Assembly (NCBI GenBank): GCA_023391695.1
Contig: JAEWAK010000012.1
Location: 409,757-473,756, forward strand
Reading direction: 5' to 3'
DNA: 64,000 nt
DNA from: Bacillota bacterium
Lineage (GTDB): Bacteria > Bacillota > Clostridia > Lachnospirales > Lachnospiraceae
A program made the position numbers and the translations under genes. Shown here piece by piece: positions 51,757 to 60,353 of the stretch; position 1 is the stretch's first letter; the number at the start of each line of letters is the position of its first letter. The notes beneath the pieces were generated by a model. That model searched no databases. It had not been told where the DNA came from and was given only the letters and a program-made list of their open reading frames with translations.

Positions 51757-54700
51757 ATGAGAAAGGAACTCACAGCAGCTTTAACGGCCCTGGTATTGGT
51801 AATTACCACAATTGGGACAGGCCCGGTTGCCCATGCCGGATCCGCAGCTGCAAAAAAGGAAATCAAGTCTTTTACAAAAGTGGAAAACTCCAGGGGGGTT
51901 AAGAAAAATACAATAGAGAGGAAGGTAGCCGGCAATGCTTATACTCCGGCCGATAAAGTTACCGTAATCGTAGAACTAAAAGACGTGCCGCTGCTGGAAC
52001 ATTTTAAGAAAGAGCAGAAAGCAGGCATACGAGCCTCTGTCCAGGACGTCAGTTTTGATGAATATGCCGTAACCTATGAGGCGGAACGGATAACCGACGG
52101 CTTACTAAAACAGCAGAAAAGTGTTTCAGACCGGATACAGGCTTTTAAAACCGAGAAAAATAAGGCTGAAATAATTTATAATTATACGGCTGTCCTGAAC
52201 GGTTTTGCAATCCGGGTAAACTACGGGTCCCTGGCGGAGATAAAGAAGCTGGCCAATGTAAAGACAGCCTACATAGCCGGAAGTTATGAAAAAATAGAAC
52301 CGGTAATGGATACCAGCACCGATACCATCGGCGCAGTCCCTACCTGGGATTTGGACCTGAAAGGAGAAGGCACCATAGTAGCCATATTGGATACAGGTCT
52401 GGATACGGGCCATACCGGTTTCCAAAAAGAACCGGATGCACCTAAATTTACGGAAGCTGATATCCAGGATAAGATAAAGAATAGTACCGGTTTAAAATCA
52501 GGTGTAACAAATGCGGGGACAACCTATGTCAGCGCAAAAATACCCTATGCCTATGATTATGCCGATTCTGATCCGGAAGTTACCCCTACCCTGGAAGCTG
52601 TAGTGGAAAACGGCAACGACCACGGCACCCATGTGGCCGGCACCATAGCCGCACCGGACGGCGATGGGGATGGTATTACGGGAGTTGCGCCACAAGCCCA
52701 GTTAATGATCATGAAAGTATTCAGTGATGCAGCCGGAGCTACGGGTGCTTACACCGAAGATATCCTGGCTGCCCTGGATGACAGCGTTACCCTGGGAACG
52801 GACGTCATTAATATGAGCCTGGGTTCACCCAGCGGTTTTACCCATGAGGAAGAGGTTTCTGTTTCGGAGGTATATGACCGTATTGTTGAAGCCGGTATTA
52901 CCATGGCAGTGTCGGCGGGCAACAGCTACAGCGCTTCCTATAATAACGGCCTGGACGGATATGCCCTGTCCGGCAACCCGGATACCTCCGTAGTCGGGTC
53001 TCCCTCTACTTACGGGGCCTCCACCTCCGTAGCCAGTGTGATAAATGCCAAATATCATGCTGCATACTTTGAAGTGGACGGTGAAAAAATCACCTACACG
53101 GAAACCGCCGCCGGAAGCCAGCCCGTCTTCCGTGACTTGACGGTTGTATCCGGAGGTGCCGTTGAATATGTGCCGGTGCCCGGTACAGGGACAGCCGGTG
53201 ATTATGAAGGCTTCGAAGTAAACGGCAAAATAGCCGTAGTCAAACGGGGTACGATCTCCTTTAATGATAAACTAGTCAATGCCGTCTCGGTCGGTGCTAT
53301 CGGCATCGTTGTCTATAACAATCAGCCCGGAACCATATCCATGGCTATTACGGACTATGAGATTCCCGCAGTTTCCATTACGGCAGAAGACGGAGAAAAG
53401 TTATTAGAGGCTGAAGATAAGATACTTACCGTAAGCGAAGAAATGGGAACTTTCCCGGATGAGAATGCAAACCAGCTCTCGGGTTTTTCTTCCTGGGGCG
53501 TGACTCCCGACTTAAAATTAAAACCGGAAATCGCGGCACCGGGTGAAAATATCTATTCCACCCTGCCTTTTGATAAATATGGAAGCAAGAGCGGTACCTC
53601 TATGGCAGCTCCCCATATTGCCGGCACTTTTGCCCTGGTAAAACAATACCTGAATACTTCCGCCAAATTCTCCACGGAGATTGAAAAATCGGAGCTGGCC
53701 AATGCTTTACTAATGAGCACTGCCACACCGGCCAAAAATTCTCAAGGGATTTATTATTCTCCCCGCAAACAGGGCAGCGGTATAGTGAATGTCTTCAATG
53801 CCGTGAATACGGATGCCTATCTCTATGTGACGGACGAAAAGGAAGCAAATCAAAGACCTAAATTAAATCTTTTGGATGACCCATTAAAAACTGGGGTATA
53901 TGAAAAATCTTTCCAGGTAAGATCCGTTACCGGTTCGGCCATTTCTTTTATTCCCCGGATCACCACACTGACGGAAACCGCCGAAGACGGAATTATCAAT
54001 GAATCACACGGAACTATCGGCGAAACACCCTATGATATCAGCGGTGACACGGAGGTTGAAATCTCAGTAAATGGAGAGGTTACAGACATGATAACCTTAC
54101 AGCCCAGGGAAGACGTGGAAGTCACGGTAAAAATAAGACTGTCGGAGGATACAAAAGAGTATCTGGATACAAGTTTTGAAAACGGTGAATTCATCGACGG
54201 TTTTGTTATCTTGGATTCTGTGGAAACCAATTATGATTTGACCCTTCCTTTTATGGGCTTTTACGGAGACTGGACCCAGGCTCCCCTGTTTGATTCCGGT
54301 TCGGCCAATGATTTGCAAGGTTACCAGCAGACCATACATGCCTTGTACACGGACGACGGCGGCAGTTATCTGGGTGTAAATCCATTTGATGAGTATGCCT
54401 ATGCCTTGATCAGTGAATATAATCCTTATCTGTATCCGGAATTATATGAATATTATGCTCCCATGGCAGACCCGGATAAAATCGCCATCTCCCCGAATGA
54501 TGACGGTTCTTTTGACAGCCTGGATATAGCTCAGATAAGCCTGTTAAGAAATGCAAAAAGTCTGAATTGGTCCATTACCGATGATAATAAGGTTATCGGT
54601 TCCGGCTCTTACATATATCAAACGAAAACTATTTATAACCCGAATTATGCTTTGATCGTACCGACCTTTATAGAGGATATCTCATGGGACGGTACCGATG

Positions 54701-56208
54701 GGGCCGGCAATCCGGTAGCTAATAATACCGCAGTTACATTTACGGTAGAGGGTAATCTGGATTATGAGGAACATGACCAGAATAATGCAGGAAACACACT
54801 CTCCTTCCCGGTAGCTATAGATACGGAAGCTCCTACTCTGGAAGGGGTTACAGAGGAGAAAGATAACATTCAGATTGCGGTAAAGGACAATCAATACACA
54901 GCCGCAGTCTTCCTGTTTGAGAAAACCGACCTGGTTAATCCGGTGGCTTCCTGCCTGTTGGATGAAGATACGAAGAATACACCGACCAGGATTAATATTG
55001 ACCTGAACGAACTGGGGTTATCGGGTAAAACCGCATCGGACCTGGCTGTGATTATCTTTGATTATGCCTTGAATCAGGAAAATTATTTCCTGGATGAAGA
55101 CGTTACACCGACTCCGACAACCTCACCGACTCCTACCGAACCTGAAACTTCTCCAACTCCGACAACCTCGCCGACTCCTACCATTCCTGAAGTTTCTCCA
55201 TCCCCTACCGAGCCTGAAACTTCTCCGACTCCAACTATACCTGAAGTTTCACCGACTCCTACCGGACCTGAAACCTCGCCGACTCCGACGGTTATAACAC
55301 CAACGCCTGCGGATCCTTCCGTTACACCGACCCCGTCCGTTTCTGTTACACCAACGCCGACAAAAAAACCGACCCACAGGCCAGATCCGGATCCAACTAC
55401 AAAACCGCCGACCACAACCCCTACGGCAACACCAACTCCTGCTGAATCCCCCACGCCTACTGAGAAACCCACACCTGTACCTGTAATTGACTTAGTAACA
55501 GTCACCCCCGCCGCTGTGACACTGTATGTAGGCCAGACAAGCAAGATTACGGTAAAATGGCCGTCCGCTTTAACGAAGGACGATAAAACTTCCCTTACCT
55601 TCCGGTCCAGTAAAAAATCAGTTGCAGATATAAATGCTTCCGGAACCATCACGGCTAAAAAAGCCGGAAGTGCGGTCATTACCACGAAAGTAACCATTAA
55701 CGGCAGCTCAAGGGATTTTACTGCAAGCCTTACCGTTAAGAATCCTTACATAAGCTTCGGTAAGAAGCCGGCAACCGTTTATACCGGCAATTCCTACGAT
55801 TTCAGTGCAAAAGCATATGGTTTAAAGAATAAGATAACTTACCGTGTATCCGATACCAAACTTGCCGCCGTAAATAAAACAACCGGAAAGCTGACCGCAA
55901 AAAAAGCTGGGACCCTATATGTAACTGCCCAAGCGGGATCGGTATCAAAAAAACTTAAGATTACCGTCAAAAATCCTTATATCAGCTTTACGAGGAAACA
56001 GGCCGCGGTAAAAGTAGGAGAAGCTTTTGATTTCAATGTAAAAGCTTATGGAATAAGCGGTAAAATATCCTACCGTGTATCCGATACCAAATTTGCTTCC
56101 ATAAATAAGAAAACCGGAATACTAAAGACGAAAAAAGCTGGGACCCTATATGTCATTGCAAAAGTTGGTACCATAACGAAAAAATATAAAGTCACAATTA
56201 CAAAATAG
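51757..56208 (+). CDS. Giant surface subtilisin-like protease with Thr-Pro linker and Ig-like tail
   Basis: 1483 residues, signal peptide about 1-28, propeptide to ~160. Subtilase S8 triad: D212 in AILDTGLDTGH, H289 in NDHGTHVAG, S615 in SGTSMAAPH. A PA (protease-associated) domain is inserted between H and S (about 430-560). Then Fn3-like/C5a-peptidase-type beta domains to ~1110 with DPDKIAISPNDDG, a ~125-residue TPTPTT/SPTPTEPE linker (about 1117-1245), and three ~78-residue Big_2 domains (about 1250-1483) with repeated KNPYISF. No LPXTG or SLH seen, so wall attachment is uncertain. ATG 51757 behind GAGAGGGATGTAA. Confidence 0.95.
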   Translation: MRKELTAALTALVLVITTIGTGPVAHAGSAAAKKEIKSFTKVENSRGVKKNTIERKVAGNAYTPADKVTVIVELKDVPLLEHFKKEQKAGIRASVQDVSFDEYAVTYEAERITDGLLKQQKSVSDRIQAFKTEKNKAEIIYNYTAVLNGFAIRVNYGSLAEIKKLANVKTAYIAGSYEKIEPVMDTSTDTIGAVPTWDLDLKGEGTIVAILDTGLDTGHTGFQKEPDAPKFTEADIQDKIKNSTGLKSGVTNAGTTYVSAKIPYAYDYADSDPEVTPTLEAVVENGNDHGTHVAGTIAAPDGDGDGITGVAPQAQLMIMKVFSDAAGATGAYTEDILAALDDSVTLGTDVINMSLGSPSGFTHEEEVSVSEVYDRIVEAGITMAVSAGNSYSASYNNGLDGYALSGNPDTSVVGSPSTYGASTSVASVINAKYHAAYFEVDGEKITYTETAAGSQPVFRDLTVVSGGAVEYVPVPGTGTAGDYEGFEVNGKIAVVKRGTISFNDKLVNAVSVGAIGIVVYNNQPGTISMAITDYEIPAVSITAEDGEKLLEAEDKILTVSEEMGTFPDENANQLSGFSSWGVTPDLKLKPEIAAPGENIYSTLPFDKYGSKSGTSMAAPHIAGTFALVKQYLNTSAKFSTEIEKSELANALLMSTATPAKNSQGIYYSPRKQGSGIVNVFNAVNTDAYLYVTDEKEANQRPKLNLLDDPLKTGVYEKSFQVRSVTGSAISFIPRITTLTETAEDGIINESHGTIGETPYDISGDTEVEISVNGEVTDMITLQPREDVEVTVKIRLSEDTKEYLDTSFENGEFIDGFVILDSVETNYDLTLPFMGFYGDWTQAPLFDSGSANDLQGYQQTIHALYTDDGGSYLGVNPFDEYAYALISEYNPYLYPELYEYYAPMADPDKIAISPNDDGSFDSLDIAQISLLRNAKSLNWSITDDNKVIGSGSYIYQTKTIYNPNYALIVPTFIEDISWDGTDGAGNPVANNTAVTFTVEGNLDYEEHDQNNAGNTLSFPVAIDTEAPTLEGVTEEKDNIQIAVKDNQYTAAVFLFEKTDLVNPVASCLLDEDTKNTPTRINIDLNELGLSGKTASDLAVIIFDYALNQENYFLDEDVTPTPTTSPTPTEPETSPTPTTSPTPTIPEVSPSPTEPETSPTPTIPEVSPTPTGPETSPTPTVITPTPADPSVTPTPSVSVTPTPTKKPTHRPDPDPTTKPPTTTPTATPTPAESPTPTEKPTPVPVIDLVTVTPAAVTLYVGQTSKITVKWPSALTKDDKTSLTFRSSKKSVADINASGTITAKKAGSAVITTKVTINGSSRDFTASLTVKNPYISFGKKPATVYTGNSYDFSAKAYGLKNKITYRVSDTKLAAVNKTTGKLTAKKAGTLYVTAQAGSVSKKLKITVKNPYISFTRKQAAVKVGEAFDFNVKAYGISGKISYRVSDTKFASINKKTGILKTKKAGTLYVIAKVGTITKKYKVTITK

Positions 56209-56237
56209 TAAATTAAAAGTTAATAAATGAAAACCGG

Positions 56238-56304
56238 AAGGGGCTGATGCAAAATCATAAATTTACCTTACTCGGGTAGATTTTGAATTTGGCAACAGCC
56301 CCTT
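56238..56304. terminator. Bidirectional GGGCTG-class hairpin
   Basis: AAGGGGCTGATGCAAAATC pairs with GATTTTGAATTTGGCAACAGCCCCTT (with a small internal loop) between the protease and the ABC permease, which converge. Same family as 915, 9969 and 24967. Confidence 0.7.
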
Positions 56305-56313
56305 CTGCTTTTA

Positions 56314-57069
56314 TTACTGTCCGCTTTTCAATTTATTCTGCTTATCCTGCACAGGCATCCACGGACAAATCCGTTTTTGAAGCCTGTTAACTATGGCAAC
56401 GCAGATAAGCCCCAGAATGCCAAGTACTAAAATACCGGCATACATCTGTTTATAATCCAGCCTCATCCACATATCCATAATATAGAAACCCAATCCCCAC
56501 CTGGTTCCAAAGGTTTCGGCAAAGAACAGTACGGATATGCCGGTGGCCAGGCCGACACGTACGGAAGTAAACATTTCCGGAAGTACTGCCGGAATAATGA
56601 TATGAACTATCATTGGCTTATGCCCTGCCCGGATGGTCTTTAGGGGGATAAAATATTCCTGAGGGATATTTTTTACCGCGTCATGGGCTGCTACCACCAC
56701 CTGAAAAAACATAATGATAAATATAATAAAAATCTTGGATATATCCCCGATTCCGAATAAGAGCATAATCAGAGGCAGCAGTGCTATTTTGGGAATGGGG
56801 GCCAGTAAATAAATGACGGGGGAAATATATTCGCTGAGCCGTCTGTGGTAACCGATTAATATACCGAACGGCATTCCAAGCAAAACGGCCAGGAATACAC
56901 CCGCAGCCAGCCTCAATACAGAATAAAATCCATGGATTAAGATGACGGTAATATTCCCGGCCAGGGATACCATAACCTGCAAAAATGTGGGAAATATATT
57001 ATTATCTGCAAGAACAGCCGCTAATTGCCATACCCCGATCAGGGACAGGATTCCAAACCATTTTTTCAT
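56314..57069 (-). CDS. ABC permease, SsuC/TauC/ThiX group
   Basis: 251 residues, six helices. ILIHGFYSVLRLAAGVFLAVLLG and the coupling region PQEYFIPLKTIRAGHKPMIVH; LPLIMLLFGIGDISKIFII is typical of nitrate/sulfonate/thiamine permease. Last gene of the UbiDAX-linked importer, starting 6 bases after the ATPase stop. Ligand unknown. Confidence 0.9.
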   Translation of the reverse strand: MKKWFGILSLIGVWQLAAVLADNNIFPTFLQVMVSLAGNITVILIHGFYSVLRLAAGVFLAVLLGMPFGILIGYHRRLSEYISPVIYLLAPIPKIALLPLIMLLFGIGDISKIFIIFIIMFFQVVVAAHDAVKNIPQEYFIPLKTIRAGHKPMIVHIIIPAVLPEMFTSVRVGLATGISVLFFAETFGTRWGLGFYIMDMWMRLDYKQMYAGILVLGILGLICVAIVNRLQKRICPWMPVQDKQNKLKSGQ

Positions 57070-57074
57070 CGGTC

Positions 57075-57680
57075 TTATCCTCCTTTTCTTTCATCCAGAT
57101 TTATTATCCGGCTGCCCATATATTCCGCCTCTTCCGGATTGTGGGTTACAAATAAAGTGGTGATATTATGCTGTTTCTGGAGATTTAAAAAGACATCCTG
57201 GACTTCCCTTTTTGTTTTTGCATCCAGGGCTGAAAACGGTTCATCCATAAGGATAATATCCGGTTCATAAAAAAATGCCTGGCCGAGGGCTGCCCTCTGA
57301 TACTGGCCGCCGCTTAAAAACAAGGGGTATTGTCTTTCATACCCGGATAAGCCAAGGCTGTCCATGAGGCTTTTGGCACTCTTTATATCCGCATGTCCGG
57401 TCTCTATTTTTCTTAATAAAACAATATTATCATAGACCGTTTTCCAGGGGAGCAGGCAATTGTTCTGTGAAAGAAACGCTATCCTGCTGCCCTCAGTAAA
57501 GGATACCCTGCCGTCATACCCGTCATGAATACCGGCTATTATTTTTAGAATGGTAGATTTTCCGATTCCGGAGGCTCCGGTCAGAGCGGCTATTTCCCCT
57601 TTTCCGATGCATAAGGATATGTCTTTCAGAATAGGCTGCCCCGGTTCATAGTATATTGTCTGTGCATTTAACTCTATCAT
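57075..57680 (-). CDS. ABC ATPase of the quinone-linked importer
   Basis: 201 residues, short for the family (normal 230-260) since it ends right after the H-loop. ATG 57680 preferred over the in-frame codon at 57695. Walker A LTGASGIGKSTIL (about 31-43), Q-loop AFLSQNNCLLPW, signature LSGGQYQRAALGQ, Walker B IILMDEPFSALD, H-loop FVTHNPEEAEYM. Nitrate/taurine/HMP class. Downstream of the binding lipoprotein. Confidence 0.9.
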   Translation of the reverse strand: MIELNAQTIYYEPGQPILKDISLCIGKGEIAALTGASGIGKSTILKIIAGIHDGYDGRVSFTEGSRIAFLSQNNCLLPWKTVYDNIVLLRKIETGHADIKSAKSLMDSLGLSGYERQYPLFLSGGQYQRAALGQAFFYEPDIILMDEPFSALDAKTKREVQDVFLNLQKQHNITTLFVTHNPEEAEYMGSRIINLDERKGG

Positions 57681-57779
57681 AATAAATAACTCCAATAGCT
57701 CTCCCGGCTTAAATAATCCGGGTGCAGATAATTTCCTGCCCGATTGTTATAAGGAAACCGCTCTATCCGGTTTCTCCGG

Positions 57780-58685
57780 TTAATTGATTTCCTTAACCAG
57801 ATCTTCATAGGTGTATTCCTGTTTCAGCAGTCCTTTATCGATCAGCCAGTTCATGGCATTTAACACCTGTTCCTCTTCGGGAAGGCTGGTTTTTTCATAC
57901 TGGGGAAGCTCCACTTCCAGGGCAGAATCAGGTAGACCAATTTCTTTGACAACGGCCGGCATGAATTCTTTCGGATCCGTGGATTTCATATATTCCACCG
58001 CTTTATCATAAGCTTCATAGAAGGCTTTGATTTCACCTGCCTTCTTTTCCGTTGCTGATTTGGTAAATAACATAATTCCGGGATTTATCCCCAGTTCATC
58101 GGAGGTATTTACAATCGTACCTCCCTCTTTTCCTGCCGCCGTGACATAAGGCTCCGGCATGGCTACCGCATCGATTTGGTTGTTCTTTAATAACTCCAGC
58201 CTTGAAGGAATTTTGGGTACGGAGGTCTTCTTTAAAAGAGCCGTATCCCCTCCGTCTGCCGTTACCATACTGTCGGTTACATACTCGATAATGGTATTAA
58301 GGCTGAGTCCGATTTCCTTTCCCTCCAACATTTTGGCACCGGTGATACCGGAATCTTTGCCGGATACGATTCCATAGCGCCCGTAGGTCCTGGAGGTGGC
58401 ATAAACCGGGAAATCCCCTTCCTGAGCCAGGCAGACAGCAAGTACATCGGAAATGCTGCCGTCCAGGTTACCGGAATAAAGGGCACTGTCTCTGTCCATC
58501 GCGCTTTGGTATATCTGCAGTTTTATATTGTCTCCAAAGTATCCCTGCTCCTGTGCCACAAAAAAGGGAATGGAGTCAAGGTCTGTCATAATACCTACGG
58601 TTAACGTGCTTTTCTCCTTAGAACACGCTGTTAATAAAAACATGGTTACTATCATTCCGAATATATAAACTTTTTTTGATTCCAT
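57780..58685 (-). CDS. NMT1/THI5-like binding lipoprotein of the quinone-linked importer
   Basis: 301 residues from ATG 58685, behind GGAAAGGATTTGTAAAA. Lipobox FLLTACSK. Body: LTVGIMTDLDSIPFFVAQEQ and GYFGDNIKLQIYQSAMDRDS, then DGSISDVLAVCLA and VAMPEPYVTAAGKEGG. It lacks the WTPNTNHTG motif of ThiY. The operon context (UbiX/UbiD/UbiA upstream, three bases after ubiX) hints at a quinone- or aromatic-precursor ligand, an inference; similar folds occur in MqnA/MqnD, the futalosine enzymes, but here the lipobox argues for true transport. Confidence 0.85.
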   Translation of the reverse strand: MESKKVYIFGMIVTMFLLTACSKEKSTLTVGIMTDLDSIPFFVAQEQGYFGDNIKLQIYQSAMDRDSALYSGNLDGSISDVLAVCLAQEGDFPVYATSRTYGRYGIVSGKDSGITGAKMLEGKEIGLSLNTIIEYVTDSMVTADGGDTALLKKTSVPKIPSRLELLKNNQIDAVAMPEPYVTAAGKEGGTIVNTSDELGINPGIMLFTKSATEKKAGEIKAFYEAYDKAVEYMKSTDPKEFMPAVVKEIGLPDSALEVELPQYEKTSLPEEEQVLNAMNWLIDKGLLKQEYTYEDLVKEIN

Positions 58686-58687
58686 TT

Positions 58688-59275
58688 TTACAAATCCTTT
58701 CCACTGTTCCATTTTGTATATAATTCATTATCAATCCCTGCGGACTTTAATATCCGCCCCACAATGCCGTCGATCATTTTCCCATAATCTTCCGACCTGG
58801 CATAAAACATGGGAACCGGCGGCAGTATCACTGCTCCGCATTCACTCAGAGTAAGGAGGTTACGCAGGTGGATGGAATGGAGAGGGGCTTCCCTGGGTGA
58901 CAGGACAAGCCTCGTTTTTTCTTTCAGGCAGACATCCGCCGCACGGCATAACAGGTTTCCCCCTGTACCGGATGCTATTTTGGCTGTCGTTGCCATGGAA
59001 CAGGGTACTATCATCATAGCGTCCGTGGCAAAGGAACCGCTGGCCACACTGGCAAACATATCCTTATTATCATAGGCATGAATATCCGCCTTATTCTGTT
59101 TGAGGCTACTTAAAAAAACACCCCAGGGAATCCCTGTTTCATATTCAAATACTTTCCTTCCCATATCGGTTGCTATGATATGCAGTTGTACCTCCCCTGC
59201 TGCCAGATAATTTAACAGCCGCTGTGAGAGTATGCTTCCGCTGGCACCGGTCACACCGATTATATATCGTTTCAT
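58688..59275 (-). CDS. ubiX: UbiX-family flavin prenyltransferase
   Basis: 195 residues. UbiX attaches a dimethylallyl unit to FMN, creating prenyl-FMN for UbiD. GVTGASGSILSQRLL (about 6-20), VPCSMATTAKIASGTGGNLL, RLVLSPREAPLHSIHLRNLL and GAVILPPVPMFY are all family signatures. ATG 59275 behind ATTGGAGC. Supplies the UbiD homologue two genes upstream. Confidence 0.96.
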   Translation of the reverse strand: MKRYIIGVTGASGSILSQRLLNYLAAGEVQLHIIATDMGRKVFEYETGIPWGVFLSSLKQNKADIHAYDNKDMFASVASGSFATDAMMIVPCSMATTAKIASGTGGNLLCRAADVCLKEKTRLVLSPREAPLHSIHLRNLLTLSECGAVILPPVPMFYARSEDYGKMIDGIVGRILKSAGIDNELYTKWNSGKDL

Positions 59276-59299
59276 CTTATTTTTGCTCCAATCTGTTTA

Positions 59300-59465
59300 T
59301 CCCTGGGGCGTGTCTGAAAACTGCCTGTACCTGGCTGGGCGTTCCACTTTGCGGGAAGCCGGGGAGTGTCTTGGAGTCGTAGTGGGTCTGTGTTTCCCAA
59401 AATCATGACGCAGCCTGCCGTAAAGTGGAGCGTTCAGAACGGTGCAATGAGATTTCAGCACGCCC
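59300..59465 (-). repeat. Leader repeat before ubiX
   Basis: Minus strand: TCATTGCACCGTTCTGAACG, CTCCACTTTACGGCAGGCTG, CGTCATGATTTTGGGAAACA, and GGCAGTTTTCAGACACGCCC. Closely parallels the amidase leader repeat at 19025-19252, same relation to its downstream gene. Fills the gap between ubiA and ubiX. Confidence 0.75.
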
Positions 59466-59483
59466 TGACTTAATATATCTGGA

Positions 59484-60353
59484 TTAATTTAACATCTTGC
59501 CATACCAGAAATCGATCATGGCAAAAATAAAAAATACAATGCTTAAAATCTGATTGATATGATAGGACGCGAAAATCATCTTATTTTTATTTTCCGGTAT
59601 GACATTATAGTGTTCTATGCACAGTAAAATAATTGATACGATAATTCCAATCAGAAAAAATATTCCTCTGGGCATTAAAATATAAATAGCAAGAAGGCAG
59701 AGGATATGCATGACATGGCATCCCCTGGCGATCCATAGGGCATTTTTAAGGCCAAACCGGGCGGGTACGGAATAAAGTCCTTCTTTTCGGTCAAATTCAA
59801 TATCCTGGGTGGCATAGATTATATCAAAACCGGCTACCCAGAAACAAACTGCCGCTCCCAGAAAAAGGGGCATAAAAGTAATCCCCCCCGTGACCGCAAT
59901 CCAGGCTCCCACCGGAGCTCCTCCGCAGGCAACTCCCAGAATAAAGTGGCAGAGCCAGGTGATCCGTTTTGAGTAGGAATAAAAGATAAATAAGGCAATA
60001 GCAAAGGGCAGCAGGATCAGGCAGGTGAGATTTAACATATAAGCCGCAACCGCCATTAAGGCAAAGCATACTACCGTAATAATCACCGCTTCGTATAATT
60101 TAACCGCCCCGGTGGAGAGATGCCTGTCCTTTGTCCTCTCATTTTTCCGGTCAATATAGCGGTCCGCAATCCGGTTAAAGGCATTGGCACCGTTTCTGGC
60201 TCCAAAAAGGGCTGCCAGAATCCAGAAGAAAATCCGTAAGGCAGGGATGCCGTCCGCCGCCCAGAGCATGGCAAGGAGTCCGAAAGGCAGAGAAAATACG
60301 GTGTGGGAAAACATAACCAGTTCCCCATACTTTTTTAACTTATCAAATACCAT
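59484..60353 (-). CDS. UbiA-family aromatic prenyltransferase
   Basis: 289 residues, about eight membrane helices. Two Asp-rich motifs: NAFNRIADRYIDRKNERTKDR (about 58-78) and YATQDIEFDRKEGLYS (about 178-193), for binding prenyl diphosphate. Variant of the 4-hydroxybenzoate octaprenyltransferase/MqnP type used in menaquinone biosynthesis. ATG 60353 overlaps the end of the UbiD gene by eleven bases, indicating tight coupling. Confidence 0.93.
   Translation of the reverse strand: MVFDKLKKYGELVMFSHTVFSLPFGLLAMLWAADGIPALRIFFWILAALFGARNGANAFNRIADRYIDRKNERTKDRHLSTGAVKLYEAVIITVVCFALMAVAAYMLNLTCLILLPFAIALFIFYSYSKRITWLCHFILGVACGGAPVGAWIAVTGGITFMPLFLGAAVCFWVAGFDIIYATQDIEFDRKEGLYSVPARFGLKNALWIARGCHVMHILCLLAIYILMPRGIFFLIGIIVSIILLCIEHYNVIPENKNKMIFASYHINQILSIVFFIFAMIDFWYGKMLN

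Noticed and set aside
55083..55697. 204-residue Val/Gly-rich minus-strand frame
   Set aside because: Antisense to the Thr-Pro linker of the subtilase; caused by low-complexity codons, no ribosome binding site.
57780..58685. MqnA/MqnD-type enzyme rather than transporter protein
   Set aside because: A lipobox and adjacent permease and ATPase genes argue for a binding lipoprotein.
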